Both the position numbers and the translations under genes were made by a program. From Gammaproteobacteria bacterium HGW-Gammaproteobacteria-13 (lineage in GTDB: Bacteria; Pseudomonadota; Gammaproteobacteria; Pseudomonadales; Pseudomonadaceae): a DNA stretch of 64,000 nucleotides. Location: NCBI GenBank assembly GCA_002840155.1, contig PGZH01000004.1:62001-126000 (forward strand), given 5' to 3'. Shown one piece after another: positions 1 to 9,467 of this stretch. Below the pieces are notes generated by a model. The model was not told the origin of the DNA and ran no database searches. It worked only from the letters and a program-made list of their open reading frames with translations. Position 1 is the stretch's first letter, and each line of letters begins with the position of its first letter.

Positions 1-687
1 GTCCTGCATCTCGGCAGGCAGGCTGTTGCGCAGTTGGTCGACGGCAGCGGCTTTGCCGGCATCGTCCAGCTGGCTGTTATGCAGAATCGCCAGGCGTTGC
101 AGGGTGAACTGGTTGTAGGCCTCTTCGCGGGCAAAGAACGCTTGTTGCGTTTGGCTATCGAAAATCCGTGCGCGCAGCGCCTGCACAGCGGCTTCACGCT
201 GACGCAAGGCATCCAGATTGGCCATCTGTGGCAGCTCGCGTTCGAGCAGCACCAGCTCGCGCTTGTAGTCGAGGTACTGGTTGAGCAGGGCCAGAGCCTG
301 CTCGCGGGCATTGGCCGGCAGCTCTGCGGCGATATAAGCGCGCAGCCGCTCGACGCTGGTGCGCAGCGGTTCTTCACCCACTGCGGCAAGGAAATAATCG
401 AAGATCCGCCGGATGTCTTCGCTGATCAGCAGGTTGCCATCGGCATCCAAGCGAAAGGCGCCATCCACCGTGGTGCCGCCGAATGAGGCGGGCAGAGTTT
501 TCAATGGATCAGCCGCGTTCTTCGGCTTGTGCTGGGTTTGATTGGCCGGCGCTGAGTAAGCGCTTTCCACCGCAGGCGCAGCTGTATCAGCGCCGAGCTG
601 CGCTGGAATATCCACGGGTTGCAGGTACAGCGCGAGGGCCAGGCAGGCGGCGAACAATAACGGGGACAACAACAGAAGTTTTTTCAC
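1..687 (-). CDS. lifO: Lipase-specific foldase (chaperone), 3' end cut by window edge
   Basis: Steric chaperone that stays anchored in the inner membrane and folds the secreted lipase in the periplasm before type II export. The 229 visible codons show a short cytoplasmic start, one membrane segment (about residues 4-22), a Pro/Ala-rich linker (about 25-65) and the foldase signature [13 protein letters not shown] at about residues 93-105, followed by the long helical region. The GTG start at 687 is preceded by an AAGAG sequence; no in-frame ATG fits. It lies directly downstream of the lipase gene with a hairpin between them, as in other Pseudomonas lipase operons. The C-terminal part is outside the window. 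Confidence 0.93.
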   Translation of the reverse strand, partial: MKKLLLLSPLLFAACLALALYLQPVDIPAQLGADTAAPAVESAYSAPANQTQHKPKNAADPLKTLPASFGGTTVDGAFRLDADGNLLISEDIRRIFDYFLAAVGEEPLRTSVERLRAYIAAELPANAREQALALLNQYLDYKRELVLLERELPQMANLDALRQREAAVQALRARIFDSQTQQAFFAREEAYNQFTLQRLAILHNSQLDDAGKAAAVDQLRNSLPAEMQD

Positions 688-729
688 AGGCACTCTTCAT
701 GCGGGTTTGGCTAGGCGAGGCAGAAGAAA

Positions 730-756
730 CGCCAGGGGCTGTTGCAGCCCCTGGCG
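730..756 (-). terminator. Hairpin between lipase and foldase genes
   Basis: A perfect 12-bp stem (730-741 with 745-756) and a 3-nt loop lie between the lipase stop and the foldase start. Read on the minus strand it is followed by TTTCTT, so it looks like a weak terminator that would let only part of the transcripts reach the foldase gene. Unequal lipase and foldase amounts would follow; that is inference. Confidence 0.6.
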
Positions 757-762
757 AAGCGG

Positions 763-1737
<975 letters not shown>

Positions 1738-1800
1738 TCAAGGCAGTCCATGCAACCAAAACGCCCATCCCGTGGCGTGTACATCAGCCCAGGGGTATTG

Positions 1801-1815
1801 GCAGGAACCATGCCA
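1801..1815 (-). promoter_or_regulatory. Candidate sigma-54 (-24/-12) promoter of lipA
   Basis: On the minus strand the sequence is TGGCATGGTTCCTGC. The GG of the -24 box and the GC of the -12 box are correctly spaced against TGGCACG-N4-TTGC, with two mismatches elsewhere. It ends 94 nt upstream of the lipase ATG. Sigma-54 control of lipase is established in P. alcaligenes (LipQR) and P. aeruginosa (LipR); its use here is inference. Confidence 0.55.
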
Positions 1816-1832
1816 GTAGCCGTGAACAGCCG

Positions 1833-1858
1833 TGTAGCCCTCTGCTACGGGCGCTACA
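1833..1858. promoter_or_regulatory. Inverted repeat upstream of lipA promoter, possible activator site
   Basis: GTAGC (1834-1838) and GCTAC (1844-1848) form an inverted repeat, with a further GCTACA at 1853-1858 opposing TGTAGC at 1833-1838. It lies about 20-45 nt upstream of the sigma-54-like promoter on the minus strand. An enhancer-binding protein of the LipR type could use it. The short distance from the promoter is unusual for a sigma-54 enhancer, so this is tentative. Confidence 0.25.
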
Positions 1859-2251
1859 TCGAAGTTGTGCGCAACCCGCTGCAGGCGCAGTGCTGCGGGT
1901 TTGTTACGGGGTGAAACGGCGTGGACCTGGATTCAGGCCCCAGATGACGGAGCAGCGGCCTGCGCGCCGGCGGCAAACAGCCAGTCTGGCAGGCTGATGA
2001 AAGGTGCCACCAATCAAAGGTTGGGGTGGTTGGGCATGGCCGCAGCCGAGCGCCTTGACAGTGCTGCGCAGGCTTCTCTAGGATGCCCACCCATGCGCCG
2101 ATTTAAACAGCTACTTGCGGGGCGCCGGGTTAACTGCTGATTGCAGCGCCCTGAGAAGCACTCTTCGGAGGCTTTGAAATTCCGCTAAAGCGCTGGTTCG
2201 GTGTCGCCTCTCACCGCTGCCCAGCGGACCCAATGAGGCGGAGACATATCG

Positions 2252-2560
2252 ATGCACTGTCCCCAACCGCTTATTCGCCTGGCCCCGATCACATCCGGGC
2301 TAACCCTGCACAATCCGAAAATTCTCCTGGGCGGCAGCCACCAGCCGACCCTGCTGCGCTACCTCGACGGCTGGCCCAAGCGCTGGCCGGGGCCGCGTAC
2401 CTTTCTGATCAACTTTGTTCGCGATGGCGAATCCCTGGCGCGCTTTGCCAGCAATCACTTCGATATGGCGGTGATCCAGGCGCCAAGCGACGCGCAGTTG
2501 GAAGAGACGGTGCGTCAGCTGACGCGGGTGGCCAAGCAGGGGTTGATCACCCGGCGCTGA
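2252..2560 (+). CDS. Conserved small protein of unknown function
   Basis: A 102-aa soluble protein with no signal peptide or membrane segment; it has several Arg/Trp/Pro residues around positions 32-50 (YLDGWPKRWPGPRTF) and a helical C-terminus. The ATG at 2252 follows a good ribosome site (AGGCGGAG). I do not recognise a characterised family. A conserved hypothetical gene beside lipA is usual in Pseudomonas, but a functional link to lipase is not shown. It is divergent from lipA across about 540 bp that hold the lipase promoter candidates and nothing else I can name. Confidence 0.7.
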   Translation: MHCPQPLIRLAPITSGLTLHNPKILLGGSHQPTLLRYLDGWPKRWPGPRTFLINFVRDGESLARFASNHFDMAVIQAPSDAQLEETVRQLTRVAKQGLITRR

Positions 2561-2635
2561 GTGAATCCCACAACAGCTTTGGCCACAGCCACTGCCGATC
2601 CGCTAGGCTCAAACGATATTGTCAGGGAGTTGGCT

Positions 2636-4123
2636 ATGTTCGAATCCGCCGAGATCGGCCGCAGCATCGATAAAGAAACCTATGAGGCCGAAGCCCCAGC
2701 ACTGCGCGAGGCGCTGCTGGAGGCGCAGTACGAGTTGCAGCAGCAAGGGCGTTTTGCCGTGCTTATCCTGATCGATGGCATCGAGGGCGCGGGCAAGGGC
2801 GAGACGGTCAAACTGCTCAACGAGTGGATGGACGCCCGGCTGATTCAAGTCAACACCTTCGACCAGCAGACCGATGAGGAACTGGCGCGGCCGCCGGCCT
2901 GGCGCTACTGGCGGCAATTGCCGCCCAAGGGGCGCATTGGCATCTTCTTCGGCAACTGGTACAGCCAGATGCTGCAGGGGCGGGTGCACGGGCGGATCAA
3001 GAATGCCGTACTCGATCAAGCCATCGACAGCACCTTGGGGCTGGAGCGCATGCTTTGTGACGAGGGCACACTGATCTTCAAGTTCTGGTTTCATCTGTCC
3101 AAGCAGCAGATGAAGGCGCGCCTCAAGGCACTGCAGGACGACCCGCTGCACAGTTGGCGGATCAGCCCGCTGGACTGGCAGCAGTCGAAGACCTACGACA
3201 AGTTTGTGCGGGTCGGCGAGCGTGTATTGCGCCGCACCAGCCGTGATTACGCGCCCTGGTATGTGGTGGAGGGCGTGGATGAACATTACCGCAGCCTGAC
3301 TGTCGGGCGCATCCTGCTCGATGGCCTGCAAGCGGCGCTGAAGGCGCAAAGCCAGCCGCTGCCACACCCACATGCCGCGCCGCTGACCTCGAGCCTGGAT
3401 GAGCGTGGCTTGATCGACAGCCTGGACATGACCCAGGCATTGGACAAGGACAGCTACAACGAGCAACTGGTGATTGAGCAGGCGCGACTGTCCAGCCTGA
3501 TGCGTGACAAGCGCATGCGCCGCCATTCGCTGATCGCGGTGTTCGAAGGCAACGATGCGGCGGGCAAGGGCGGGGCGATTCGTCGGGTGATTGGTGCGCT
3601 CGATCCCCGTCAGTACCGCATCGTCCCGGTTGCCGCGCCGACCGAAGAAGAGCGCGCGCAGCCCTATCTGTGGCGCTTCTGGCGGCATATTCCGCCGCGC
3701 GGCAAGTTCACCGTGTTTGATCGCTCCTGGTATGGCCGGGTGCTGGTGGAGCGGGTCGAGGGCTTTTGCAGCACCGGCGACTGGCTGCGCGCCTATGGCG
3801 AGATCAATGACTTTGAAGAGCAGCTCAGCGACGCCGGTGTGGTGTTGGTGAAGTTCTGGCTGTCGATCGATCAGCAAACCCAGCTGGAGCGCTTCAAAGC
3901 GCGCGAGCAGATTCCCTTCAAGCGTTTCAAGATCACCGAAGAAGACTGGCGCAACCGCGACAAGTGGCCGCTGTACCGCGATGCAGTGGGCGATATGGTC
4001 GACCGTACCAGCACGGAAATCGCCCCGTGGACGTTGGTGGAAGCCAATGACAAACGCTTTGCCCGGATCAAGGTATTGCGCACCATCAACCAGGCGCTTG
4101 AGGCGGCCTTCGCCAAGGGCTGA
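2636..4123 (+). CDS. pap: Polyphosphate:AMP phosphotransferase (two-domain PPK2)
   Basis: Transfers phosphate from polyphosphate to AMP, giving ADP in the cytoplasm. The protein has two PPK2 domains in tandem: the first with a P-loop-like DGIEGAGKGE at 47-56, the second with EGNDAAGKGG at about 304-313 and the lid/arginine motif DRSWYGRVLVERVEGF. In the class II enzymes the C-terminal domain is the catalytic one. The start at 2636 gives 495 aa, the normal length, and follows CAGGGAG at a 6-nt distance; an upstream in-frame GTG at 2561 would add 25 residues that look unrelated. It lies next to a thiolase gene, as in P. aeruginosa. Confidence 0.94.
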   Translation: MFESAEIGRSIDKETYEAEAPALREALLEAQYELQQQGRFAVLILIDGIEGAGKGETVKLLNEWMDARLIQVNTFDQQTDEELARPPAWRYWRQLPPKGRIGIFFGNWYSQMLQGRVHGRIKNAVLDQAIDSTLGLERMLCDEGTLIFKFWFHLSKQQMKARLKALQDDPLHSWRISPLDWQQSKTYDKFVRVGERVLRRTSRDYAPWYVVEGVDEHYRSLTVGRILLDGLQAALKAQSQPLPHPHAAPLTSSLDERGLIDSLDMTQALDKDSYNEQLVIEQARLSSLMRDKRMRRHSLIAVFEGNDAAGKGGAIRRVIGALDPRQYRIVPVAAPTEEERAQPYLWRFWRHIPPRGKFTVFDRSWYGRVLVERVEGFCSTGDWLRAYGEINDFEEQLSDAGVVLVKFWLSIDQQTQLERFKAREQIPFKRFKITEEDWRNRDKWPLYRDAVGDMVDRTSTEIAPWTLVEANDKRFARIKVLRTINQALEAAFAKG

Positions 4124-4243
4124 GCAGCGGCTGCGCATGGGCACGGGATGGTCGCGCATACGGCTGATGAATGATCGTCGCCGAGCGAGATTGCCCGGCT
4201 TTATCCTTGTTGGCAATTGAACCCAATAACAATGAGGTGCGAC

Positions 4244-5428
4244 ATGCGTGAAGTGGTGATCGTTGACAGCGTACGGACTGGTTTGGCCAAGTCCTTCCGT
4301 GGCAAGTTCAATCTGACCCGTCCAGACGACATGGCGGCTCATTGCGTAAATGCACTGCTGGCGCGCACCGGTATCGACCCGGCGCTGGTGGATGATTGCA
4401 TCGTCGGCGCCGGTTCCAATGAAGGCGCCCAGGGCATGAACATCGGCCGCAACGTGGCCGTGCTGTCCGGCTTGGGCACCAACGTGGCGGGCATGACCCT
4501 CAACCGTTTCTGCTCCTCGGGCCTGCAGGCCATTGCGATTGCTGCCAACCAGGTGGCGTCCGGCTGCAGTGATGTGATCGTGGCGGGCGGCGTCGAGTCG
4601 ATCACCATGACCATGAAAAGCATGAACACGCAGAACCTGTTCAACCCGCTGCTACAAAAAGATGTGCCGGGTATCTATTACCCCATGGGGCAGACCGCCG
4701 AGATCGTCGCCCGCCGTTACAACGTTAGCCGCGAGGCCCAGGACGCCTACGCCCTGCAGAGCCAGCAGCGCACTGCGCGAGCGCAGGCCGAAGGCCTGTT
4801 CGACGATGAAATCGTGCCGATGCACGTCAAGTATCAGGTTGAAGACAAAGCCACCGGCGAGAAGAGCATCGTTGACGGCATCGTCACTCACGACGACTGC
4901 AACCGCGCCGACACCACCCTGGAAAGCCTCGCTGCGCTCAAGCCGGTATTTGCCGACGACGGTTCGGTCACTGCAGGCAATGCCTCGCAGCTGTCCGATG
5001 GCGCGTCGATGACCCTGGTGATGAGCTTGGAAAAAGCCATCGAGCTGGGCCTCAAGCCGCTGGCGTACTTCCGTGGCTTTGTTGCCGCTGGTTGCGAGCC
5101 AGATGAAATGGGCATCGGTCCGGTGTTCTCGGTGCCCAAACTGCTCAAGGCCAAGGGCCTGAGCGTTGCCGATATCGACCTGTGGGAACTCAATGAGGCG
5201 TTTGCTTCGCAGTGCCTGTATGCACGCGACCGTCTGGAAATCGACAACGCCAAGTACAACGTCAATGGCGGCTCGATCTCCATCGGCCACCCGTTCGGCA
5301 TGACCGGTTCGCGTCAGGTTGGCCATCTTGTACGTGAGCTACAACGGCGCAAGCTGCGCTACGGCATCGTCACCATGTGTGTAGGCGGCGGTATGGGCGC
5401 AACCGGGCTGTTTGAAGCGGTGCGCTGA
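4244..5428 (+). CDS. Acetyl-CoA C-acyltransferase (thiolase)
   Basis: Thiolase catalysing cleavage of 3-ketoacyl-CoA with CoA, or acetoacetyl-CoA formation in reverse. The 394-aa protein has the acyl-enzyme Cys90 in NRFCSSGLQ, His349 in SIGHPFGMTG and Cys379 in the glycine-rich MCVGGGMG, i.e. the complete catalytic set. The ATG at 4244 is chosen over an upstream in-frame TTG because it fits the family N-terminus (MREVVIVDSVRTG) and follows GAGG. No fadB-like partner is adjacent, so it is probably not the main beta-oxidation thiolase; the substrate chain length cannot be read. A bidirectional terminator follows. Confidence 0.92.
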   Translation: MREVVIVDSVRTGLAKSFRGKFNLTRPDDMAAHCVNALLARTGIDPALVDDCIVGAGSNEGAQGMNIGRNVAVLSGLGTNVAGMTLNRFCSSGLQAIAIAANQVASGCSDVIVAGGVESITMTMKSMNTQNLFNPLLQKDVPGIYYPMGQTAEIVARRYNVSREAQDAYALQSQQRTARAQAEGLFDDEIVPMHVKYQVEDKATGEKSIVDGIVTHDDCNRADTTLESLAALKPVFADDGSVTAGNASQLSDGASMTLVMSLEKAIELGLKPLAYFRGFVAAGCEPDEMGIGPVFSVPKLLKAKGLSVADIDLWELNEAFASQCLYARDRLEIDNAKYNVNGGSISIGHPFGMTGSRQVGHLVRELQRRKLRYGIVTMCVGGGMGATGLFEAVR

Positions 5429-5524
5429 TCAGCGCTGGAGTTGAGCCAATAAAAAATTACCGGGGGAATTTTTAACGTCGCGTAGCGACGGCCCGGAGGG
5501 TGGCCGCCATGGATGGCAGGCCAT

Positions 5525-5552
5525 AAAAAACCGCGACATGTCGCGGTTTTTT
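5525..5552. terminator. Bidirectional intrinsic terminator
   Basis: Palindromic stem CCGCGACATGTCGCGG (5531-5546) flanked by six A on the left and six T on the right. It terminates the thiolase transcript on the plus strand and the DUF6316 gene on the minus strand. Confidence 0.85.
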
Positions 5553-5569
5553 ATTGGCTGGTTTTGCGT

Positions 5570-5779
5570 TCAGAACGCGCGGCTCTCGATGATCTCGTTG
5601 GCCTGAATCATTCGGCGGATATAGAAGGCGATCTCGCGTTCGGCATCCGTTCGGTTGAAGTAGGGGCCTTCCAGGGTGCCCTCGCGGGTGGAGAAGAAGA
5701 ACTGGCCGTTGACCGCGCTAACGCGTTCGCTGCGGTAGTGGGTGCCTGGGTTATGGTCGATATTGCGTTGGCCGAACAT
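5570..5779 (-). CDS. Small DUF6316-like protein
   Basis: A 69-aa soluble protein beginning MFGQRNIDHNPGTHYRSER. The pattern YRSER...GQFFFSTREG...GPYFNR is the conserved core of a small Pseudomonas protein family that I believe is DUF6316; its function is unknown. The ATG at 5779 follows GGGAGG at a good distance; a longer in-frame reading to 5941 adds unlike residues and lacks a ribosome site. It is a single-gene unit convergent with the thiolase. Confidence 0.8.
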   Translation of the reverse strand: MFGQRNIDHNPGTHYRSERVSAVNGQFFFSTREGTLEGPYFNRTDAEREIAFYIRRMIQANEIIESRAF

Positions 5780-6067
5780 AAATGAACCTCCCGCAAAATG
5801 AGCTGCTGAGGTCAGTCTAAACGGCGTTTTTCTGGCTGCACTAAATAACGACAAATGGTCGTTTTTGCCGAAATTCGGCGTGGTTTTTCCGTTTTTCATA
5901 TTTTTTGACGCCATAAGGCTGACTTGATGCTGTGCGGCCATCAGTACAGTTGCCGCGAATAGCTGCGCCTGGCTGTGGCTGTGCCGGTTATTAGTGGCGA
6001 CCTAGAATGCTGTGTTGCTGCCCCAACCTGCATAGGGCAAAGGTTGCGGTGCTGTTGCGAGGCGTTT

Positions 6068-7039
6068 ATGCACATTTCTTCCGGTCGCTGGCTCTATGGT
6101 TTGTTTCTCGCGCTGCTGACTGCGGTGTTGTGGGGCGTGCTGCCGATCAAACTCAAGGAAGTGCTGCAGGTGATGGACCCGGTTACGGTGACCTGGTTTC
6201 GCCTGCTGGTTTCCGGCTCCATCCTGCTCGCCTACCTGGCTGCCAGCAAACGTCTGCCGGCATTCCGCCCATTGGGCAAGAAGGGCGCCTGGCTTCTGCT
6301 GCTGGCGATTGCCGGGTTGACCGCCAACTATGTGCTGTATCTGGTTGGCCTCAATTTGCTCAGTCCCGGCACGACCCAGCTGGTGATTCAGGTGGCGCCG
6401 ATTCTGCTGCTGGTCAGCAGTATTTTTATCTTCCGCGAGCGTTTCAGCCTCGGCCAGGGGCTGGGCTTGCTGGTGCTGCTGATCGGTTTTGTCTTGTTCT
6501 TCAACCAACGTCTGGATGAGCTGCTGACTTCGCTGACGGCTTACACCACCGGTGTGCTGATCGTGTTGCTGGCGGCGTTTGTCTGGGCGTTTTATGGCTT
6601 GGCGCAGAAACAGCTGCTGACGGTGTGGAACTCGCTGCAGGTGATGATGGTGATCTACCTGGCCTGCGCTGTACTGCTGACGCCCTGGGCGCACCCGCTG
6701 CAAGCACTTGAGTTAAGCCCGCTGCAGGGCTGGCTGCTGTTTGCCTGCTGCCTGAATACGCTGGTGGCCTATGGCGCGTTTGCCGAGGCGTTGGCTCACT
6801 GGGAGGCTTCACGGGTAAGCGCGGCGCTAGCCATCACCCCGCTGGTGACGTTTGCTTCGGTGGCGCTGGCCGCTAGCTGGTGGCCTGACCATGTGCAGCC
6901 CGAGCAGATCAACTGGTTGGCCTATGGTGGTGCGGTGCTGGTGGTGCTGGGCTCGGCGTTGACGGCGCTCGGCCCATCGCTGGTAGCCAGCTGGAAAGCC
7001 CGCAAGAGCGGCGTGGTTCCTTTAGGAGTCTTGAAATGA
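6068..7039 (+). CDS. EamA/DMT-superfamily inner-membrane exporter
   Basis: A 323-aa membrane protein with about ten hydrophobic segments arranged as two EamA repeats, the first covering roughly residues 8-145 (PVTVTWFRLLVSG, then an APILLLVSS segment) and the second 155-300. DMT proteins of this form export metabolites or amino acids; the substrate is not predictable. The start at 6068 places the first helix correctly (MHISSGRWLYGLFLALL). The stop overlaps the next ATG by 4 nt, so the two genes are translationally coupled. Confidence 0.88.
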   Translation: MHISSGRWLYGLFLALLTAVLWGVLPIKLKEVLQVMDPVTVTWFRLLVSGSILLAYLAASKRLPAFRPLGKKGAWLLLLAIAGLTANYVLYLVGLNLLSPGTTQLVIQVAPILLLVSSIFIFRERFSLGQGLGLLVLLIGFVLFFNQRLDELLTSLTAYTTGVLIVLLAAFVWAFYGLAQKQLLTVWNSLQVMMVIYLACAVLLTPWAHPLQALELSPLQGWLLFACCLNTLVAYGAFAEALAHWEASRVSAALAITPLVTFASVALAASWWPDHVQPEQINWLAYGGAVLVVLGSALTALGPSLVASWKARKSGVVPLGVLK

Positions 7040-7344
7040 GCAATGATGAATTGGCACGGATTAACGGCAAGATCCTTGCTGCCGGGGAGCAATCTTTGCC
7101 GGCAGTGACCTTGCGCGATGGCAGCCGTGTACAGACGGGAACGGTGGCCACCATGCTGCACAACATCGACCTGTACAACCAGGGTGAGCGCGGCGAGGTC
7201 GAGCGTGAGCTGGAACTGGCCGTACCCACACTTTGCCGCATTGGCCTGTTTCAGCTGTTCTCACCCGAGGAGTGGAGTGCCAGCGATGACAACTCAGGCC
7301 GCCGTTTTGTCGGCCTGAAAGCCCGTGAGTACCTCGGCGACTAG
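7036..7344 (+). CDS. Small conserved protein (possibly DUF7709)
   Basis: A 102-aa acidic soluble protein starting MSNDELARINGKILAAGEQ, with a conserved-looking core GTVATMLHNIDLYN and a C-terminal GRRFVGLKAREYL. I think this corresponds to a small gamma-proteobacterial family (DUF7709) of unknown role, but I am not sure of the number. ATGA overlap with the upstream exporter gene suggests co-translation. Its TAG stop lies in the palindrome CTAG shared with the stop of the convergent quinone reductase gene. Confidence 0.75.
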   Translation: MSNDELARINGKILAAGEQSLPAVTLRDGSRVQTGTVATMLHNIDLYNQGERGEVERELELAVPTLCRIGLFQLFSPEEWSASDDNSGRRFVGLKAREYLGD

Positions 7345-7961
7345 GCTTTCACGCCGAGGCTTTCCGCGCGGCGCAACCAGCTCTGACGTTGTTCTTCGCT
7401 GGAGGGGCGCACCGGGGCGAATTCGGCCAGGCGGCGGGTTTTGATGCCGCTGAAACCGAGGATGGTGCGGGTCATCTGCCGATGCCCGGGAGCCCCATAG
7501 ATCCAGCGGAAGTACCAGGGCGGGGTATCCATGGTCACCAGCAGGTCAGCCGTGCGCCCCGTCAGCAGCTTGTCCCAGAGTTGCGAGCGCTTGCGGTACT
7601 TGAAGGCAAAGCCCGGCAGAAAGGTGCGGTCGAAGAAGCCCTTGAGCAGCGCGGGAATGCCGCCCCACCAGACTGGGTAGACGAATACCAGGTGTTCGGC
7701 CCAATGAATCTGCCGCTGCGCCTCCAGCAGGTCGGGCTCCAGTTGCTGGCTTTGCTCGTAGCCATCACGCAGCACCGGGTCATAGCTCATCTCGCCTAGC
7801 TTCAACTGGCGCACCACGTGACCCTTGCTACGGGCACCCTGGGCATAGGCTTCACCGAGGGCATGGCAGAAGCTGTTGCCCTTCGGTGTGCCGAGAATCA
7901 TCAGGATGCGTTTGCCATCACCTTCCAGTGGTGTTGCGCCGCTCTTTGCCGCTTCACTCAT
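7341..7961 (-). CDS. Flavodoxin-fold NAD(P)H:quinone oxidoreductase
   Basis: A 206-aa flavoprotein of the NQO1/MdaB-like flavodoxin-fold family, expected to reduce quinones by two electrons. Visible are the beta1 strand and phosphate loop ([21 protein letters not shown], read in parts), the [20 protein letters not shown] segment typical of the family (about 100-119) and [15 protein letters not shown]. The ATG at 7961 was chosen because the upstream in-frame extension lies in fumC coding sequence. It overlaps the fumC stop by 8 nt, so it is probably co-transcribed with it. Confidence 0.87.
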   Translation of the reverse strand: MSEAAKSGATPLEGDGKRILMILGTPKGNSFCHALGEAYAQGARSKGHVVRQLKLGEMSYDPVLRDGYEQSQQLEPDLLEAQRQIHWAEHLVFVYPVWWGGIPALLKGFFDRTFLPGFAFKYRKRSQLWDKLLTGRTADLLVTMDTPPWYFRWIYGAPGHRQMTRTILGFSGIKTRRLAEFAPVRPSSEEQRQSWLRRAESLGVKA

Positions 7962-9348
7962 GTTGACCCGCCTCCAGCATGTTTTCGGGACGCACCCAGG
8001 CGTCGAATTGTTCATTGCTCAGGTAGCCCAGTTGCAGCGCTGCTTCGCGCAGGGTGGTGCCGTCCTGATAGGCCTGCTTGGCGATCTGTGCGGCTTTGTC
8101 GTAGCCGATATGCGGGTTCAGCGCAGTCACCAGCATCAGGCCACGCTCCAGGTGTTCGGCCATTTTCGCCGCGTCGGGTTGCAGACCAGCCACGCAGTGC
8201 TGCTGGAAGTTATGGCAGCCGTCCGCGAGTAAGCGTATCGATTGCAGCAGGTTGTGAATGATCACCGGCTTGAACACGTTGAGCTGCAGATGGCCCTGGC
8301 TCGCGGCAAAGGCAATCGTGGTGTCGTTACCGAGAACCTGGCAGGCCAGCATTGACAGCGCCTCGCATTGAGTAGGGTTGACCTTGCCCGGCATGATCGA
8401 GCTGCCCGGCTCATTGGCCGGCAAGCGCACCTCGGCAAAGCCTGCGCGCGGGCCGGAGCCCAGTAAACGCAGGTCATTGGCAAGCTTCATAAGGCCGACT
8501 GCGAGGGTTTTCAAGGCGCCTGATAGCGCCACCAGCGGCTCGTGGCCGGACAGGGCGGCAAATTTGTTCGGTGCGCTGACCAGCGGCAGGCCACTTAAAG
8601 CGGCCAGTTCGGCGGCCATGGCGTCGGCAAAACCTTGCGGTGAATTCAATCCGGTGCCGACTGCCGTGCCGCCCTGGGCCAGTTCACAGACGGCCGGCAG
8701 AGCGGCCTGGATGGCCCGTTCGGCATAACCCAGCTGCGCGACAAAGGCTGATAGCTCCTGGCCGAAGGTCATCGGTGTGGCGTCCATCATGTGTGTGCGC
8801 CCGGTCTTGACCAGCCGTGCATGGCGTTCAGCTTGTTCCTGCAGTCCATCACGCAGCTCGCGCACGGCGGGCAGCAGTTGCTGCTGCACCGCCTGCACGG
8901 CGGCGATATGCATGGCGGTGGGGAAGCTGTCGTTGGAGCTTTGCGCGCGATTGACATGATCGTTGGGGTGCACCGGCGTCTTGCCGCCACGGCCGCTGCC
9001 GGCCAGTTCGTTGGCGCGCCCGGCGATCACTTCATTGACGTTCATATTGCTTTGCGTGCCGCTGCCGGTCTGCCAGACCACCAGGGGAAATTGCTCATCA
9101 TGCTGGCCGGCCAGCACCTCGTTGGCGGCCTGCTCGATCAGTCGGGCCAGATCGGCCGGCAATTCACCAATGCGCTGATTGACTCGCGCGGCAGCCTTCT
9201 TGATCAGCGCCAGGGCGTGTACCACCGGCAAGGGCATGCGCTCCTGGCCGATGGCGAAATTGATCAGTGAGCGTTGGGTCTGTGCCCCCCAATACGCCTC
9301 TTCAGGGACTTCAATCGGGCCCAGGCTGTCGGTTTCAGTGCGGCTCAT
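7954..9348 (-). CDS. fumC: Class II fumarate hydratase
   Basis: Iron-independent fumarase interconverting fumarate and malate in the TCA cycle. The 464-aa protein carries the superfamily signature [16 protein letters not shown], the [20 protein letters not shown] substrate segment, and the His segment [10 protein letters not shown] (the catalytic-site threonine/histidine loop). Length and residues are normal. It heads a two-gene unit with the overlapping quinone reductase gene. In P. aeruginosa fumC is a stress or iron-limitation isozyme; no Fur box was identified here. Confidence 0.95.
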   Translation of the reverse strand: MSRTETDSLGPIEVPEEAYWGAQTQRSLINFAIGQERMPLPVVHALALIKKAAARVNQRIGELPADLARLIEQAANEVLAGQHDEQFPLVVWQTGSGTQSNMNVNEVIAGRANELAGSGRGGKTPVHPNDHVNRAQSSNDSFPTAMHIAAVQAVQQQLLPAVRELRDGLQEQAERHARLVKTGRTHMMDATPMTFGQELSAFVAQLGYAERAIQAALPAVCELAQGGTAVGTGLNSPQGFADAMAAELAALSGLPLVSAPNKFAALSGHEPLVALSGALKTLAVGLMKLANDLRLLGSGPRAGFAEVRLPANEPGSSIMPGKVNPTQCEALSMLACQVLGNDTTIAFAASQGHLQLNVFKPVIIHNLLQSIRLLADGCHNFQQHCVAGLQPDAAKMAEHLERGLMLVTALNPHIGYDKAAQIAKQAYQDGTTLREAALQLGYLSNEQFDAWVRPENMLEAGQHE

Positions 9349-9467
9349 GGCGGCTCTCCTGATGGTTGCGCATGCAGCAAACGAGTTGCCCGGCCGGCGA
9401 TTGCCAGCCTGGGCGTATCTCAGCTTAGGTCGCTATGCATCAGTAGAGGTTCAACATCGATGGCCGA

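Noticed and set aside
1854..2090. 78-codon minus-strand ORF in the lipA upstream gap
   Set aside because: Composition is not protein-like, no ribosome site, and it covers the region upstream of the probable lipase promoter.
2638..2650. GTTCGAATCC resembling a tRNA T-loop
   Set aside because: It is the start of pap coding sequence and no acceptor or anticodon stems can be formed around it.
2609..4342. Long minus-strand ORF of 577 codons opposite pap
   Set aside because: It is the antisense reading of a clear polyphosphate:AMP phosphotransferase gene; high-GC codon bias creates long open shadows. No domain is seen in it.
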